From a virus, in the IMG/VR virus record IMGVR_UViG_3300042673_001309, positions 1 through 38,223 of that record: a DNA stretch of 38,223 bases; one strand, written 5' to 3'. Positions 1-5,045 of this stretch are shown piece by piece; the stretch's first letter is position 1; each line of letters starts with the position of its first letter. A program made the position numbers and the translations under genes. Under the pieces are notes generated by a model, which worked only from the letters and a program-made list of their open reading frames with translations, was not told the DNA's origin and searched no databases.

Positions 1-195
1 TTGGCCTACCGCCATCCCGAAACACTCGATCCATTCGATGGAAACAAAGTCGACGCCTTTGAGTAGCGGCCCGATCGTAAGCGAATCAATGCCAAACGCC
101 GGAATCGATTCAAGCCTAATAACCTTTTCGGCTTCGGCGTCCCACCAAACAAACGCACTTTCGACCGGCCCTGGGTCAATGCCTAGATAGATCAT
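1..195 (-). CDS. RuvC-like nuclease, 5' part, second copy (runs off window)
   Basis: This is the N-terminal 65 codons of a gene cut by the window edge. It starts MIYLGIDPGPVES, the first beta strand of an RNase H/RuvC fold with the catalytic Asp in GIDPG, and continues through VSIEWIECFGMAVG, where a conserved acidic residue is expected. It is nearly the same protein as the complete gene at 36898-37404: the first 99 bases here are identical to 37210-37308 and the rest differs at about a dozen sites. The ATG at 193-195 overlaps the stop of the upstream gene. The likely role is branched-DNA or Holliday-junction cleavage before packaging (family knowledge). Whether this is a true second gene or the other end of a circular genome is open. 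Confidence 0.7.
   Translation of the reverse strand, partial: MIYLGIDPGPVESAFVWWDAEAEKVIRLESIPAFGIDSLTIGPLLKGVDFVSIEWIECFGMAVGQ
1..195. repeat. end duplication, left copy
   Basis: Bases 1-195 match 37210-37404 at about 183 of 195 positions by eye; the first 99 are identical. Beyond position 195 the two regions diverge. Confidence 0.9.
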
Positions 196-467
196 TCGCC
201 CACCTCCTCGATCCTTTGAACCGTAATCGACCCGTCCTTTTCGACTGAGCAAACCTCGCACAAAACGCCCTCGATTCGCACCTTGCGCCCAACGTAAAAA
301 ATCGGGTTAGGTCGCCACTCGTAGGTCACTTTGATTTCTTGAGGCTCACCGAAGGCGATCCCTGGGGAACTAAACTTGATCGTGTCTTGGCCTAGTGGCT
401 CAAAATTCATTAGGTCTTGAGGCTTGAACGTAATACACACAGACCTTAGTGTTGGCTTGTCGCTCAT
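192..467 (-). CDS. hypothetical protein, small beta-rich, 91 aa
   Basis: I do not recognise this protein. It has no cysteine cluster beyond one CEVC and no membrane segment. Alternating hydrophobic stretches such as RKVRIEGVLCEVCSVEKDG look like a small beta-barrel (SH3-like) domain. Its C-terminus, EVGE, is encoded by a purine-rich stretch that is also the ribosome binding site of the next gene, and its stop overlaps that ATG. Its own ATG overlaps the stop of the DUF3310 gene by four bases, so it is translationally coupled. At the other end of the window the same position, upstream of the RuvC-like gene, is taken by a different 55-residue gene, so this is an exchangeable cassette. Confidence 0.7.
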   Translation of the reverse strand: MSDKPTLRSVCITFKPQDLMNFEPLGQDTIKFSSPGIAFGEPQEIKVTYEWRPNPIFYVGRKVRIEGVLCEVCSVEKDGSITVQRIEEVGE

Positions 468-1063
468 TCACCCACTTCCTTAATTAATCGATCCAGATAC
501 CATGCCGACTTACGCAAGTCATCTGCGCCGCCTTTTTCCTTGTACCGCCAAAGGTACTTCATGACGTTTCCCCGAAGATAATCAGGAAAGCCCTCACCAA
601 GAGCCGCCTTGATAGCCTCGATACACTCGATGCCGCCTTGCTTGTAGTGCGAAGGGTTGATGGGGTCGGCTTGGTCGATTCGCTCAATGCTTGATGATCG
701 AAAGTAGCCGAGACGCTCCCTGCAATCCGAAATGAACTCTAGCGGAAACTCATTGCTCTCGGAAACCGATACGATTCTGCCTCGAACGCCGTGCCACTTG
801 TGCGCAGGCTCGACGACTACCACCGGATCGCCAACCGCTAGCGGCTCGCTCGAACTATCCGGAATTTCCGAAGCCTTGGCCGGCTCGACGGGTCGGCACT
901 GCCCCCTGCCAGCCCAAAACCAGTTATCGTCGCCGCTCGGCGTGACCTTTATCAGGCTCTCGCAGGGTTCAATCACCTTGCACTTAACCCAGACAAAATT
1001 GCCTGCCTTCACTTCCCTGCCCTCCGTGCCGGATGGGTTTTGTTCGTCAGTTTCGTGATCCAT
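464..1063 (-). CDS. SH3-like domain plus DUF3310 protein
   Basis: There are two parts. Residues about 70-135 (PLAVGDPVVVVEPAHKWHGV, then RGRIVSV) look like a KOW/SH3-type barrel. The C-terminal 65 residues carry the DUF3310 pattern: NPSHYKQGGIECIEAI, then YLRGNVMKYLWRYKEKGG, then DDLRKSAWYLDRLI. DUF3310 is common in phage early regions and its biochemical role is not settled. The ATG at 1063 has AGGAG eight bases upstream. A GTG at 1012 makes a GTGA overlap with the previous gene's stop and also has GGAGG upstream, so a 182-residue form is possible. The barrel part resembles the protein at 37565-38223 (SEIPDSSSEPLAVGD versus SEIPNSSSESLTVGD), which has a different C-terminus. Confidence 0.8.
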   Translation of the reverse strand: MDHETDEQNPSGTEGREVKAGNFVWVKCKVIEPCESLIKVTPSGDDNWFWAGRGQCRPVEPAKASEIPDSSSEPLAVGDPVVVVEPAHKWHGVRGRIVSVSESNEFPLEFISDCRERLGYFRSSSIERIDQADPINPSHYKQGGIECIEAIKAALGEGFPDYLRGNVMKYLWRYKEKGGADDLRKSAWYLDRLIKEVGE

Positions 1064-1164
1064 TGCCTAAGCTCCTTGTTTCGTTCCTGTAGTAGTTTCA
1101 CCCGCATTTCCAACCAGTACACTTTGTCCTGGAGTTTGCGGGTTTTTTCGTGGTCGTCGGTCAT
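1009..1164 (-). CDS. short coiled-coil protein, 51 aa
   Basis: This small charged protein has a heptad-like central stretch, KLQDKVYWLEMRVKLLQERN followed by KELRQW, typical of a leucine-zipper-like coiled coil, and a basic tail. The start is chosen at 1164 because its ATG overlaps the stop of the helicase-loader-like gene in an ATGA junction; a longer reading from 1251 would overlap that gene by 90 bases. It sits directly downstream of the O-like and P-like replication genes, so an accessory replication role is possible, but nothing in the sequence proves it. Confidence 0.6.
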   Translation of the reverse strand: MTDDHEKTRKLQDKVYWLEMRVKLLQERNKELRQWITKLTNKTHPARRAGK

Positions 1165-1628
1165 CGCCTCACCTGAGCCGCTGCCAAATCCGCTAGAACT
1201 TGGTCCCGCGTCGCGTAGTGCTCCTCGCGGGTAATCTTGCCAATCTTGCATTGTTCGCCCGATTCAAGAACCCTGGCGATGTACGGCCGTAGCGAAACAT
1301 GGCTGTAGTTGCCCCTGGGTTCTTCTCGGTCTCGAATCATATCAACCAGTTGAGTTTTGCGAGCGTTGACGCGATCCTGCAAGACAACCGCTCGGAGGTG
1401 CAAAGCGAAATCGCCAAGTTCGTAGTATTGGGGCCTTGGTAGTTCGTCCTTGCTCCATCGATAGACAACGGAGATAGCCTCTTGCGTTGTAATGTCCTGA
1501 AGCGTCATTGCCCAAGCGTCGATCGTGCCGAGTACGCTGCTGGTCTCTTTGTTCAGGTAGGTGCCAAGGCTCGGAAAATGGATCATGGCGATTCTGGTAA
1601 AGAATTCTCGATTTTCAGATACTTCCAT
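1161..1628 (-). CDS. helicase-loader-like protein (G39P/P-type), putative
   Basis: This 155-residue helical protein begins ENREFFTRIAMIHFPSLGTY and continues with TIDAWAMTLQDITTQEAISV, VYRW. The spacing of aromatic residues and the W..L.....EA.S...RW pattern resembles phage helicase loaders of the SPP1 G39P type, small proteins that bring the host DnaB-type helicase to the origin. The match is to pattern and position only. It lies immediately downstream of, and overlaps by 14 bases, the initiator gene that carries iterons, the same order as lambda O then P. No helicase is encoded in the window, which fits a loader that recruits the host enzyme. It could also be a primosome protein of another family. 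Confidence 0.5.
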   Translation of the reverse strand: MEVSENREFFTRIAMIHFPSLGTYLNKETSSVLGTIDAWAMTLQDITTQEAISVVYRWSKDELPRPQYYELGDFALHLRAVVLQDRVNARKTQLVDMIRDREEPRGNYSHVSLRPYIARVLESGEQCKIGKITREEHYATRDQVLADLAAAQVRR

Positions 1629-2382
1629 TGTTCATGTCCTCGATGAGTTTAAGTGTCTTTTCTGCGTTGGTTAGCTTTCTGCCGGACTGGGTTCCTGCTG
1701 CTGGCCCGCCGACCGGCTTTAGCAAGCCTTGCCCGCCGTCATCGTGGCAAATGTTCTTCGCGCCGATCCTGATCGAAAACTCGATATCCTTTAGGGCCTT
1801 GGCTTCACCCCGTCGGAGTAGGTCCATAATCACCGCGTCGGCTTGAGCCTCTGGCATCCACTGCCCATCCTTGGCGAATCGGAAGTCCAACCATCTGACC
1901 CAATCCTTTTTTAGCCATTCGGGCAGGGTGTCTATATTTGAATACTCTTCTCTTCTCTTCTCTTCTCTAGGTAACGCACTGCTAACGCTGGAGGTAACGC
2001 TAGTAGCGTTACTTTTTGCCTTGTGCGTTGCTACCCTTTTTGCGGTCATTGCCCGTGTTTTTGCTGTTTTTCCGTTGTGCCGGTCGAAGTTTGGCAGGGT
2101 CAAGCTCTGCCCATCGTCGGACATCCACCCCGAAAGAATCATCGAGTCGCAAAAGCCGCTAACGCCAACTCTACGATCTAGTAACGCCTTGGTAACGCTG
2201 GAGGTAACGCTAGCACCGTTACCAACTGCGTTACCTTCCTGGGTCTGTTGATCGAACCACGCCCACACCCGAAGGAGCTTTCCGACCACTGCATCGGCAT
2301 CAATCCCGAGGGACTGAGCCATAGCCCAAACCTCCGGCTTATCGCTTGTCGCGGTCTCGAATTTAATCCAATCACCGGCCAT
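1615..2382 (-). CDS. replication initiator (O-like) with internal origin
   Basis: This 255-residue protein has an N-terminal domain (about 1-110) of the winged-helix type seen in phage replication proteins: GDWIKFETATSDKPEVWAMA, then VVGKLLRVWAWFD, a loop, then ILSGWMSDDGQSLTLPNFDR. A basic linker (TAKTRAMTAKRVATHKAK) and a C-terminal helical part (EWLKKDWVRWLDFR, ADAVIMDLLRRGEAKALKDI) follow. The linker regions contain two copies of the peptide SVTSSV (residues 58-63 and 128-133), encoded by iteron clusters 210 bases apart, so the gene very likely contains the origin it acts on, as lambda O does. ATG at 2382 follows AAGGA by ten bases. Upstream lies a structured non-coding element. Loader-like and coiled-coil genes follow. 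Confidence 0.7.
   Translation of the reverse strand: MAGDWIKFETATSDKPEVWAMAQSLGIDADAVVGKLLRVWAWFDQQTQEGNAVGNGASVTSSVTKALLDRRVGVSGFCDSMILSGWMSDDGQSLTLPNFDRHNGKTAKTRAMTAKRVATHKAKSNATSVTSSVSSALPREEKRREEYSNIDTLPEWLKKDWVRWLDFRFAKDGQWMPEAQADAVIMDLLRRGEAKALKDIEFSIRIGAKNICHDDGGQGLLKPVGGPAAGTQSGRKLTNAEKTLKLIEDMNNGSI
1945..1968. repeat. tcttc tandem repeat (homopurine on minus strand)
   Basis: Four full copies and one partial copy of tcttc run from 1946 to 1968, giving a pure purine strand on the coding side that encodes the charged peptide EEKRREE. It lies between iteron cluster A and an AT-rich stretch (1931-1944). A homopurine mirror-like tract beside iterons could help strand opening; that role is inference. 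Confidence 0.7.
1970..2013. repeat. iteron cluster A, inside the initiator gene
   Basis: Nine-base repeats of consensus ggtaacgct lie at 1970 (ggtaacgca), 1981 (gctaacgct) and 1993 (ggtaacgct), with an inverted copy at 2005-2013 (agcgttact). The start-to-start steps are 11, 12 and 12 bases, about one helical turn. Next to it at 1931-1968 lie an AT-rich stretch and about 4.6 tandem copies of tcttc, a candidate unwinding region. This layout repeats exactly 210 bases away. Confidence 0.75.
2158..2235. repeat. iteron cluster B, inside the initiator gene
   Basis: The repeats are gctaacgcc at 2158, agtaacgcc at 2180, ggtaacgct at 2191 and 2203, an inverted accgttacc at 2215-2223 and an inverted tgcgttacc at 2227-2235. 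The four central copies at 2180, 2191, 2203 and 2215 keep the same 11/12/12 spacing and orientation as cluster A, each shifted by exactly 210 bases (70 codons). Two arrays of phased initiator-binding sites within the initiator's own gene are a lambda-type origin design. Confidence 0.75.
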
Positions 2383-2415
2383 GATTTCGGCGTCCTTGCG
2401 TGAAAAAAGCCCCCC

Positions 2416-2498
2416 CGGTGCATAGGTTGACCGCCTTGGCGTAGATACGCCTAGAAATGCACCGAGGAGGATTGTGTGTTCGTCTGGCGGTCAAACCT
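2416..2498 (-). ncRNA. candidate pseudoknot element upstream of initiator
   Basis: Two long complementary pairs interlock. Bases 2416-2423 (cggtgcat) pair perfectly with 2457-2464 (atgcaccg). Bases 2424-2435 (aggttgaccgcc) pair with 2486-2498 (ggcggtcaaacct) over 12 pairs with one bulged A. A small hairpin, ggcgt/acgcc with loop agat (2438-2451), sits inside. The first strands of both stems are directly adjacent, so the fold is an H-type pseudoknot with an inserted hairpin, on either strand. On the minus-strand transcript it ends about 33 bases before the initiator ATG. It may be a regulatory leader, a structured RNA or a protein-binding DNA element. No known riboswitch or ribozyme family is recognised. 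Confidence 0.5.
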
Positions 2499-2539
2499 GA
2501 CGCAATCATTTTAGACATTGCTGAATCCTTGGGAGTAAG

Positions 2540-2785
2540 CTACTCAAATGAAACTTCGATCTTCTTGGGCTTCCACAATTGAAGCTCAAGAATGTTTTTA
2601 AATTCATCTGTATTCATTAGGTCGGTCTCCTGGTCTTCAATGCCGAGCCTTGCCCTGCCTGAATCGTCAACCTCGACAACCTGAAACCAAACCTTAGCCT
2701 CTGTGTCAAACGTAAAGCCAGCCTGCTTTAGGAACGCTTTTAGCCGGAATCCTTCGCCTCTAATTACGCAAGTCTTTTCCATCAT
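2540..2785 (-). CDS. hypothetical protein, 81 aa
   Basis: I do not recognise this protein. The sequence runs MMEKTCVIRGEGFRLKAFLK and then QAGFTFDTEAKVWFQVVEVD. This pattern, where a possibly DNA-linked KAFLKQAGF helix is followed by a W-containing strand, resembles small phage proteins of single-strand-binding or recombination loci, but too weakly to name. Two adjacent ATG codons (2785 and 2782) follow an AGGGTG stretch; a longer reading from 2824 lacks such a site. It is the last gene before the structured gap upstream of the initiator and has no overlap with either neighbour. Confidence 0.6.
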   Translation of the reverse strand: MMEKTCVIRGEGFRLKAFLKQAGFTFDTEAKVWFQVVEVDDSGRARLGIEDQETDLMNTDEFKNILELQLWKPKKIEVSFE

Positions 2786-2830
2786 TTCACCCTGAGTTAA
2801 AACCACCGAACAACCGCCCCACACGGAGCG

Positions 2831-2844
2831 TAAAAGAGCCGCCC
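2831..2844 (-). repeat. 14-base leader repeat, copy 1
   Basis: The sequence taaaagagccgccc here recurs exactly at 3244-3257. In the transcript it reads GGGCGGCTCTTTTA. Each copy lies about 45 bases (this copy) or 35 bases (the other copy) upstream of a gene start, so it may be a shared leader or the tail of a terminator. Confidence 0.6.
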
Positions 2845-3210
2845 CTAGCGAATACCGCCGGGTATCAATTCGTCTGCTATCCTGTAAAGCTCGTTAAGTA
2901 AAACGCCGATAGCCGCCGCATCCTGAGCCGAACAAAAATGGATCATGCAATCATCCTGGATATCGAAATGCCAATTCGAGCATCCGTCCCATTTAATCGA
3001 GCCATGCAAAAAACGCTCAGCTTTTGACAATTCGTCGGTTGGGTCTGGCCTCGTTCCGCTCGGCAAATTCCATAGGGTGGTTGGTTCGCTCGAAAGTATC
3101 TCGAACACCTCGAAGTCGCAACAGTGCTCAAACGGCTTGCAAGCAATCGTAAAAACAGCCTCACCCCTAGCCGCAACTGTCCTCAGAATCTTTTCGTTTG
3201 CGTCGTTCAT
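2845..3210 (-). CDS. hypothetical protein, 121 aa
   Basis: I do not recognise this protein. It contains an acidic, aromatic middle (SIKWDGCSNWHFDIQDDCM) and a hydrophobic helix near the end (DAAAIGVLLNELYRIADELI), an arrangement seen in small cytoplasmic phage early proteins. The start is set at the ATG at 3210 because AAAGG lies at proper distance before it; an in-frame ATG at 3231 has no such site. The reading frame stays open far upstream without an ATG, through the structured region at 3240-3440, which I treat as non-coding. Confidence 0.6.
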   Translation of the reverse strand: MNDANEKILRTVAARGEAVFTIACKPFEHCCDFEVFEILSSEPTTLWNLPSGTRPDPTDELSKAERFLHGSIKWDGCSNWHFDIQDDCMIHFCSAQDAAAIGVLLNELYRIADELIPGGIR

Positions 3211-3239
3211 TATATGCCTTTCAAAAGCCATTGGAACAA

Positions 3240-3440
3240 AACTTAAAAGAGCCGCCCGCCCGTTAGAACGGACGGCCCTGGGGCAAACGACGGAAGTTTC
3301 AACGCCACTTGCCGACGGTCGTTTGGGCCGATTAAACCCGGCACGATCCGCGCACCAGTCCGTGAGGAAATTCCTCTTGGCGGGATTCTTGCTAGGTAGA
3401 TAGCAAGCACCTTTGCCGAGGTGGACCAGCCTCTTAGTTC
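3240..3440 (-). ncRNA. structured intergenic region, possible RNA with terminator-like end
   Basis: About 200 bases with no gene hold several inverted repeats. ccgcccgtt/aacggacgg (3250-3272, one mismatch) is followed in the transcript by a U-rich tail (CTCTTTTAAGTTTT). aaacgac (3285-3291) pairs with gtcgttt (3318-3324), enclosing aagt/actt. A self-complementary gaggaaattcctc lies near 3371-3383, and cttgcta/tagcaag near 3388-3407. The density of hairpins suggests a structured transcript ending in an intrinsic terminator. No known RNA family is recognised. The 14-base motif shared with 2831-2844 lies at its 3' end. Confidence 0.35.
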
Positions 3441-3656
3441 CTATTGGCTCGCTTTCTTGGCTGTCTTCCCGCTCAGGCTCTTTTGGCTCGCCGGGTAGCC
3501 CACCCTTGAGCCAATCTCTCGAACATCGTAAATGACCTCCCAGTCAATTGACTTATGGCAACGCACTCCCTCGATCTGAACTTCGCAGGGAGTGCCGCTC
3601 TTGTCGAGAATTACGGTCTGCCCTGGTTTGAACTTAATTCCCCATTCGCGATTCAT
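3441..3656 (-). CDS. hypothetical SH3-like protein, 71 aa
   Basis: The first 50 residues (WGIKFKPGQTVILDKSGTPC, EVQIEGVRCHKS) look like a small beta-barrel of the KOW/SH3 sort that recurs in this phage's early genes (compare 192-467 and the middle of 464-1063), and the last 20 residues are a basic tail (SGKTAKKASQ). No function can be assigned. The ATG at 3656 is preceded by a strong GGAGGTGG site, the same ribosome-binding cassette found before the RuvC-like copies and at 37565. Confidence 0.65.
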   Translation of the reverse strand: MNREWGIKFKPGQTVILDKSGTPCEVQIEGVRCHKSIDWEVIYDVREIGSRVGYPASQKSLSGKTAKKASQ

Positions 3657-3680
3657 CGCCCACCTCCAAAGAATTAAAAC

Positions 3681-3842
3681 TTAAAACTTCCACCTAGCCG
3701 AAGCGATTTCGACCAGGAGCTCAATCATGCCTGCAAGCAAAGCCACGATAAGCAACGTCAGCAAGTACCATCCCTCGATCTGGTGCTTCCGCTCGATCCG
3801 GTCGAGTTGACTTTCGTCGTCCGGGGGTTGGTAGGGGTTCAT
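3681..3842 (-). CDS. small membrane protein starting MNPYQPP
   Basis: This 53-residue gene is missed by usual length cutoffs. It starts MNPYQPPDDESQLDRIERKH, then has one hydrophobic segment (YLLTLLIVALLAGMIELLV) and a short basic end. The NPYQ(S/P)P opening is typical of small planctomycete membrane proteins, the best host clue here (family knowledge). The ATG at 3842 overlaps the last base of the nuclease gene's TAA in a TAATG junction, so it is probably read by re-initiation. A charged helix before the membrane segment would sit in the cytoplasm. Function unknown. Confidence 0.75.
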   Translation of the reverse strand: MNPYQPPDDESQLDRIERKHQIEGWYLLTLLIVALLAGMIELLVEIASARWKF

Positions 3843-4237
3843 TACCAATACCTTTCCTTTGCGTGACCTTCGACAACCATTCGCCTGTTGATTGAACCCT
3901 GGAAAAAATTCTGTGTTCCTTCGGCGTCTGCGTAGTCCATATCTTGCTCCATTTCCGACTCGCTCTTATAAAGCACCGCCAGAAACCGCCCGTATTTGTC
4001 GCGCTTTGCCTTGGTCGATAGCTGGATCGTCTGGACGTAGATCGTCTGAAGGGGCTGTAGTACCTCCCATAGCCACGCCCTGGCTGCTTTGCCTGCTTCG
4101 GTTCGCATCTCCGGTGCGTCGATGCCGTAGAGCCTCATCGTTTGCTTAGTAAAGTTGCTAAAGCCCTGGTCGATAATCAGCTCCACGGTATCGCCATCGA
4201 CAACGCGGATTAGACTGGCTTTGTAGATGTAGATCAT
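3842..4237 (-). CDS. staphylococcal-nuclease-type endonuclease
   Basis: This protein of 131 residues covers the whole SNase fold. It shows VVDGDTVEL (metal-binding Asp14 and Asp16), RLYGIDAPE (Arg35, Asp40, Glu43) and KYGRFLAVLY (Arg84), all the residues used by the family for calcium-dependent cleavage of DNA or RNA, then RMVVEGHAKERYW, the usual final helix and strand. No signal peptide is seen, so it acts in the cytoplasm, perhaps in host DNA degradation or nucleotide salvage (inference). It overlaps the upstream gene by four bases and the MNPYQ gene by one. Confidence 0.9.
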   Translation of the reverse strand: MIYIYKASLIRVVDGDTVELIIDQGFSNFTKQTMRLYGIDAPEMRTEAGKAARAWLWEVLQPLQTIYVQTIQLSTKAKRDKYGRFLAVLYKSESEMEQDMDYADAEGTQNFFQGSINRRMVVEGHAKERYW

Positions 4238-4596
4238 AGCCCCTCCCCTTCCGTAACTTCGCGATCAATTTCGATGAGTGCGAAACGAGCGTGCTCGCCG
4301 CCTGCCAAAGCCGATTCTTCCGTTCGATGCATGCAGTGCTCCCCGTCTAGGTAGACATTAATCCACAACTTCACCCGCACCGTTTTCTTTGGCGGAGGGG
4401 CTAGGTTGAATGGGTGGTGAGTCTCGGCGTACATGTATCGCCCGTTGGCGTGCCATCCGCAAGCAGTGCAGTGACCTGCTTGATTGCAAACTCTGCCCGT
4501 GTACCGCCAGTCCTCTTGCCCTTCATTGATCGCGTCGATAAACGCCTCTTCGCCATTAACCAGTTTAACCGGACCCTTTTCCCATTTATTCATCAT
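4234..4596 (-). CDS. hypothetical W-rich early protein, paralogue family member
   Basis: This 120-residue protein has no named domain. Its first half (NKWEKGPVKLVNGEEAF, EDWRYTGRV, CGWHANGRYMYAETHHPFNL, APP) resembles the small proteins at 5032-5268 and 5268-5699, which all have W near the start, a central W or NGR stretch and end in a (S/H)P(F/M/Y)(D/N)L motif. That suggests a duplicated family of small beta domains in this block. A second half (VRVKLWINVYLDGEHCMH) is another strand-rich stretch. The start overlaps the upstream gene by 11 bases. Confidence 0.65.
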   Translation of the reverse strand: MMNKWEKGPVKLVNGEEAFIDAINEGQEDWRYTGRVCNQAGHCTACGWHANGRYMYAETHHPFNLAPPPKKTVRVKLWINVYLDGEHCMHRTEESALAGGEHARFALIEIDREVTEGEGL

Positions 4597-4855
4597 CCCC
4601 TCCGTTCACTTTGGCGATTGCGTCCCATTCACCCCGCGTCATTTTGCTCTGCTCGATCGTGAGGGTTGCAATATCCTCTTCGCCTTCCTCGCCGAGCCTG
4701 TCAAACATGGCGTCTAGCACTTCGTGCGCGTACTCTAGCATGTCATCCGAGTCGTCGAAAACAATCCGAGTGTTGCTTCCTACGGTGTCCGGAGTAACGT
4801 ACCAGACTTGCATTTCGATTTCGCCGTCGTCGATTTCTTCGCTGTCATTCGCCAT
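4586..4855 (-). CDS. acidic hypothetical protein, 89 aa
   Basis: This is a strongly acidic protein (SEEIDDGEIEMQ, DDSDDMLEYAHEVLD, GEEGEEDIA) with no cysteine and no membrane segment. Small acidic phage proteins are sometimes DNA mimics that block host DNA-binding enzymes; its place next to a Lar-like anti-restriction gene makes that worth testing, but this is inference only. The ATG at 4855 is preceded by the 19-base ribosome-binding cassette that recurs at 5038-5056. Confidence 0.65.
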   Translation of the reverse strand: MANDSEEIDDGEIEMQVWYVTPDTVGSNTRIVFDDSDDMLEYAHEVLDAMFDRLGEEGEEDIATLTIEQSKMTRGEWDAIAKVNGGDDE

Positions 4856-5045
4856 CTTGCACCTCCGTTGGTTTCCTTTGGTTCCACGCTCTTACTGCGA
4901 GCGTCTTAAATTTATGAATCGGCCCGTCCGCGTTGCACTTGCAGCACCGGACAGACTTTTCGTTTTCGTCGTTCACCAGAATACGCATCCATTGCTGATC
5001 GTGATTGCCACAAAACGGACAAGGCAGAAGGTTATTTTTCGCCAT
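4845..5045 (-). CDS. Lar-like restriction alleviation protein, zinc ribbon
   Basis: This 66-residue protein carries the Lar pattern: LLPCPFCGNHDQQWMRI with a first CxxC, then VRCCKCNADGP with the second, and AVRAWNQRK at the end. Lar-type proteins of prophages lower the activity of host type I restriction (family knowledge), though many members are only zinc ribbons of unknown effect. It sits between acidic and W-rich small genes. Its last residues, EVQDGE, are encoded by the same bases that form the next gene's ribosome binding site. Confidence 0.75.
   Translation of the reverse strand: MAKNNLLPCPFCGNHDQQWMRILVNDENEKSVRCCKCNADGPIHKFKTLAVRAWNQRKPTEVQDGE
4848..4866 (-). repeat. 19-base start-site cassette, copy 1
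   Basis: The sequence ttcgccatcttgcacctcc is identical to 5038-5056. In the transcript it reads GGAGGTGCAAGATGGCGAA: ribosome binding site, spacer, ATG start and first codons (M-A). It ends one gene with EVQDGE and starts the next with MA. Confidence 0.8.

Noticed and set aside
732-1058. long plus-strand open frames here and throughout
   Set aside because: They lie opposite minus-strand genes with clear families, ribosome binding sites and coupled junctions; compositions are those of antisense shadows. No plus-strand gene is supported.
1945-2235. CRISPR array
   Set aside because: The repeats are nine bases, spaced by one helical turn and within a coding gene; there are no unique spacers of CRISPR size.
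2178-2423. 81-codon minus-strand frame over the initiator 5' end
   Set aside because: It overlaps the initiator almost completely in another frame and starts inside the pseudoknot; the initiator has the recognisable domain.
2416-2498. HDV-like self-cleaving ribozyme on the plus strand
   Set aside because: The order of stems (P1, P2, P3, P1', P2') matches HDV topology and P1 could be seven pairs starting with G, but no P4 hairpin and no catalytic C motif before the last strand are seen, and the plus strand carries no genes to express it.
2372-2509. 45-codon frame MIASGLTARR... across the pseudoknot element
   Set aside because: It is open only because the region is short, has no clear ribosome binding site and its codons follow the paired arms; I prefer a structural element. 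A search for homologues would decide.
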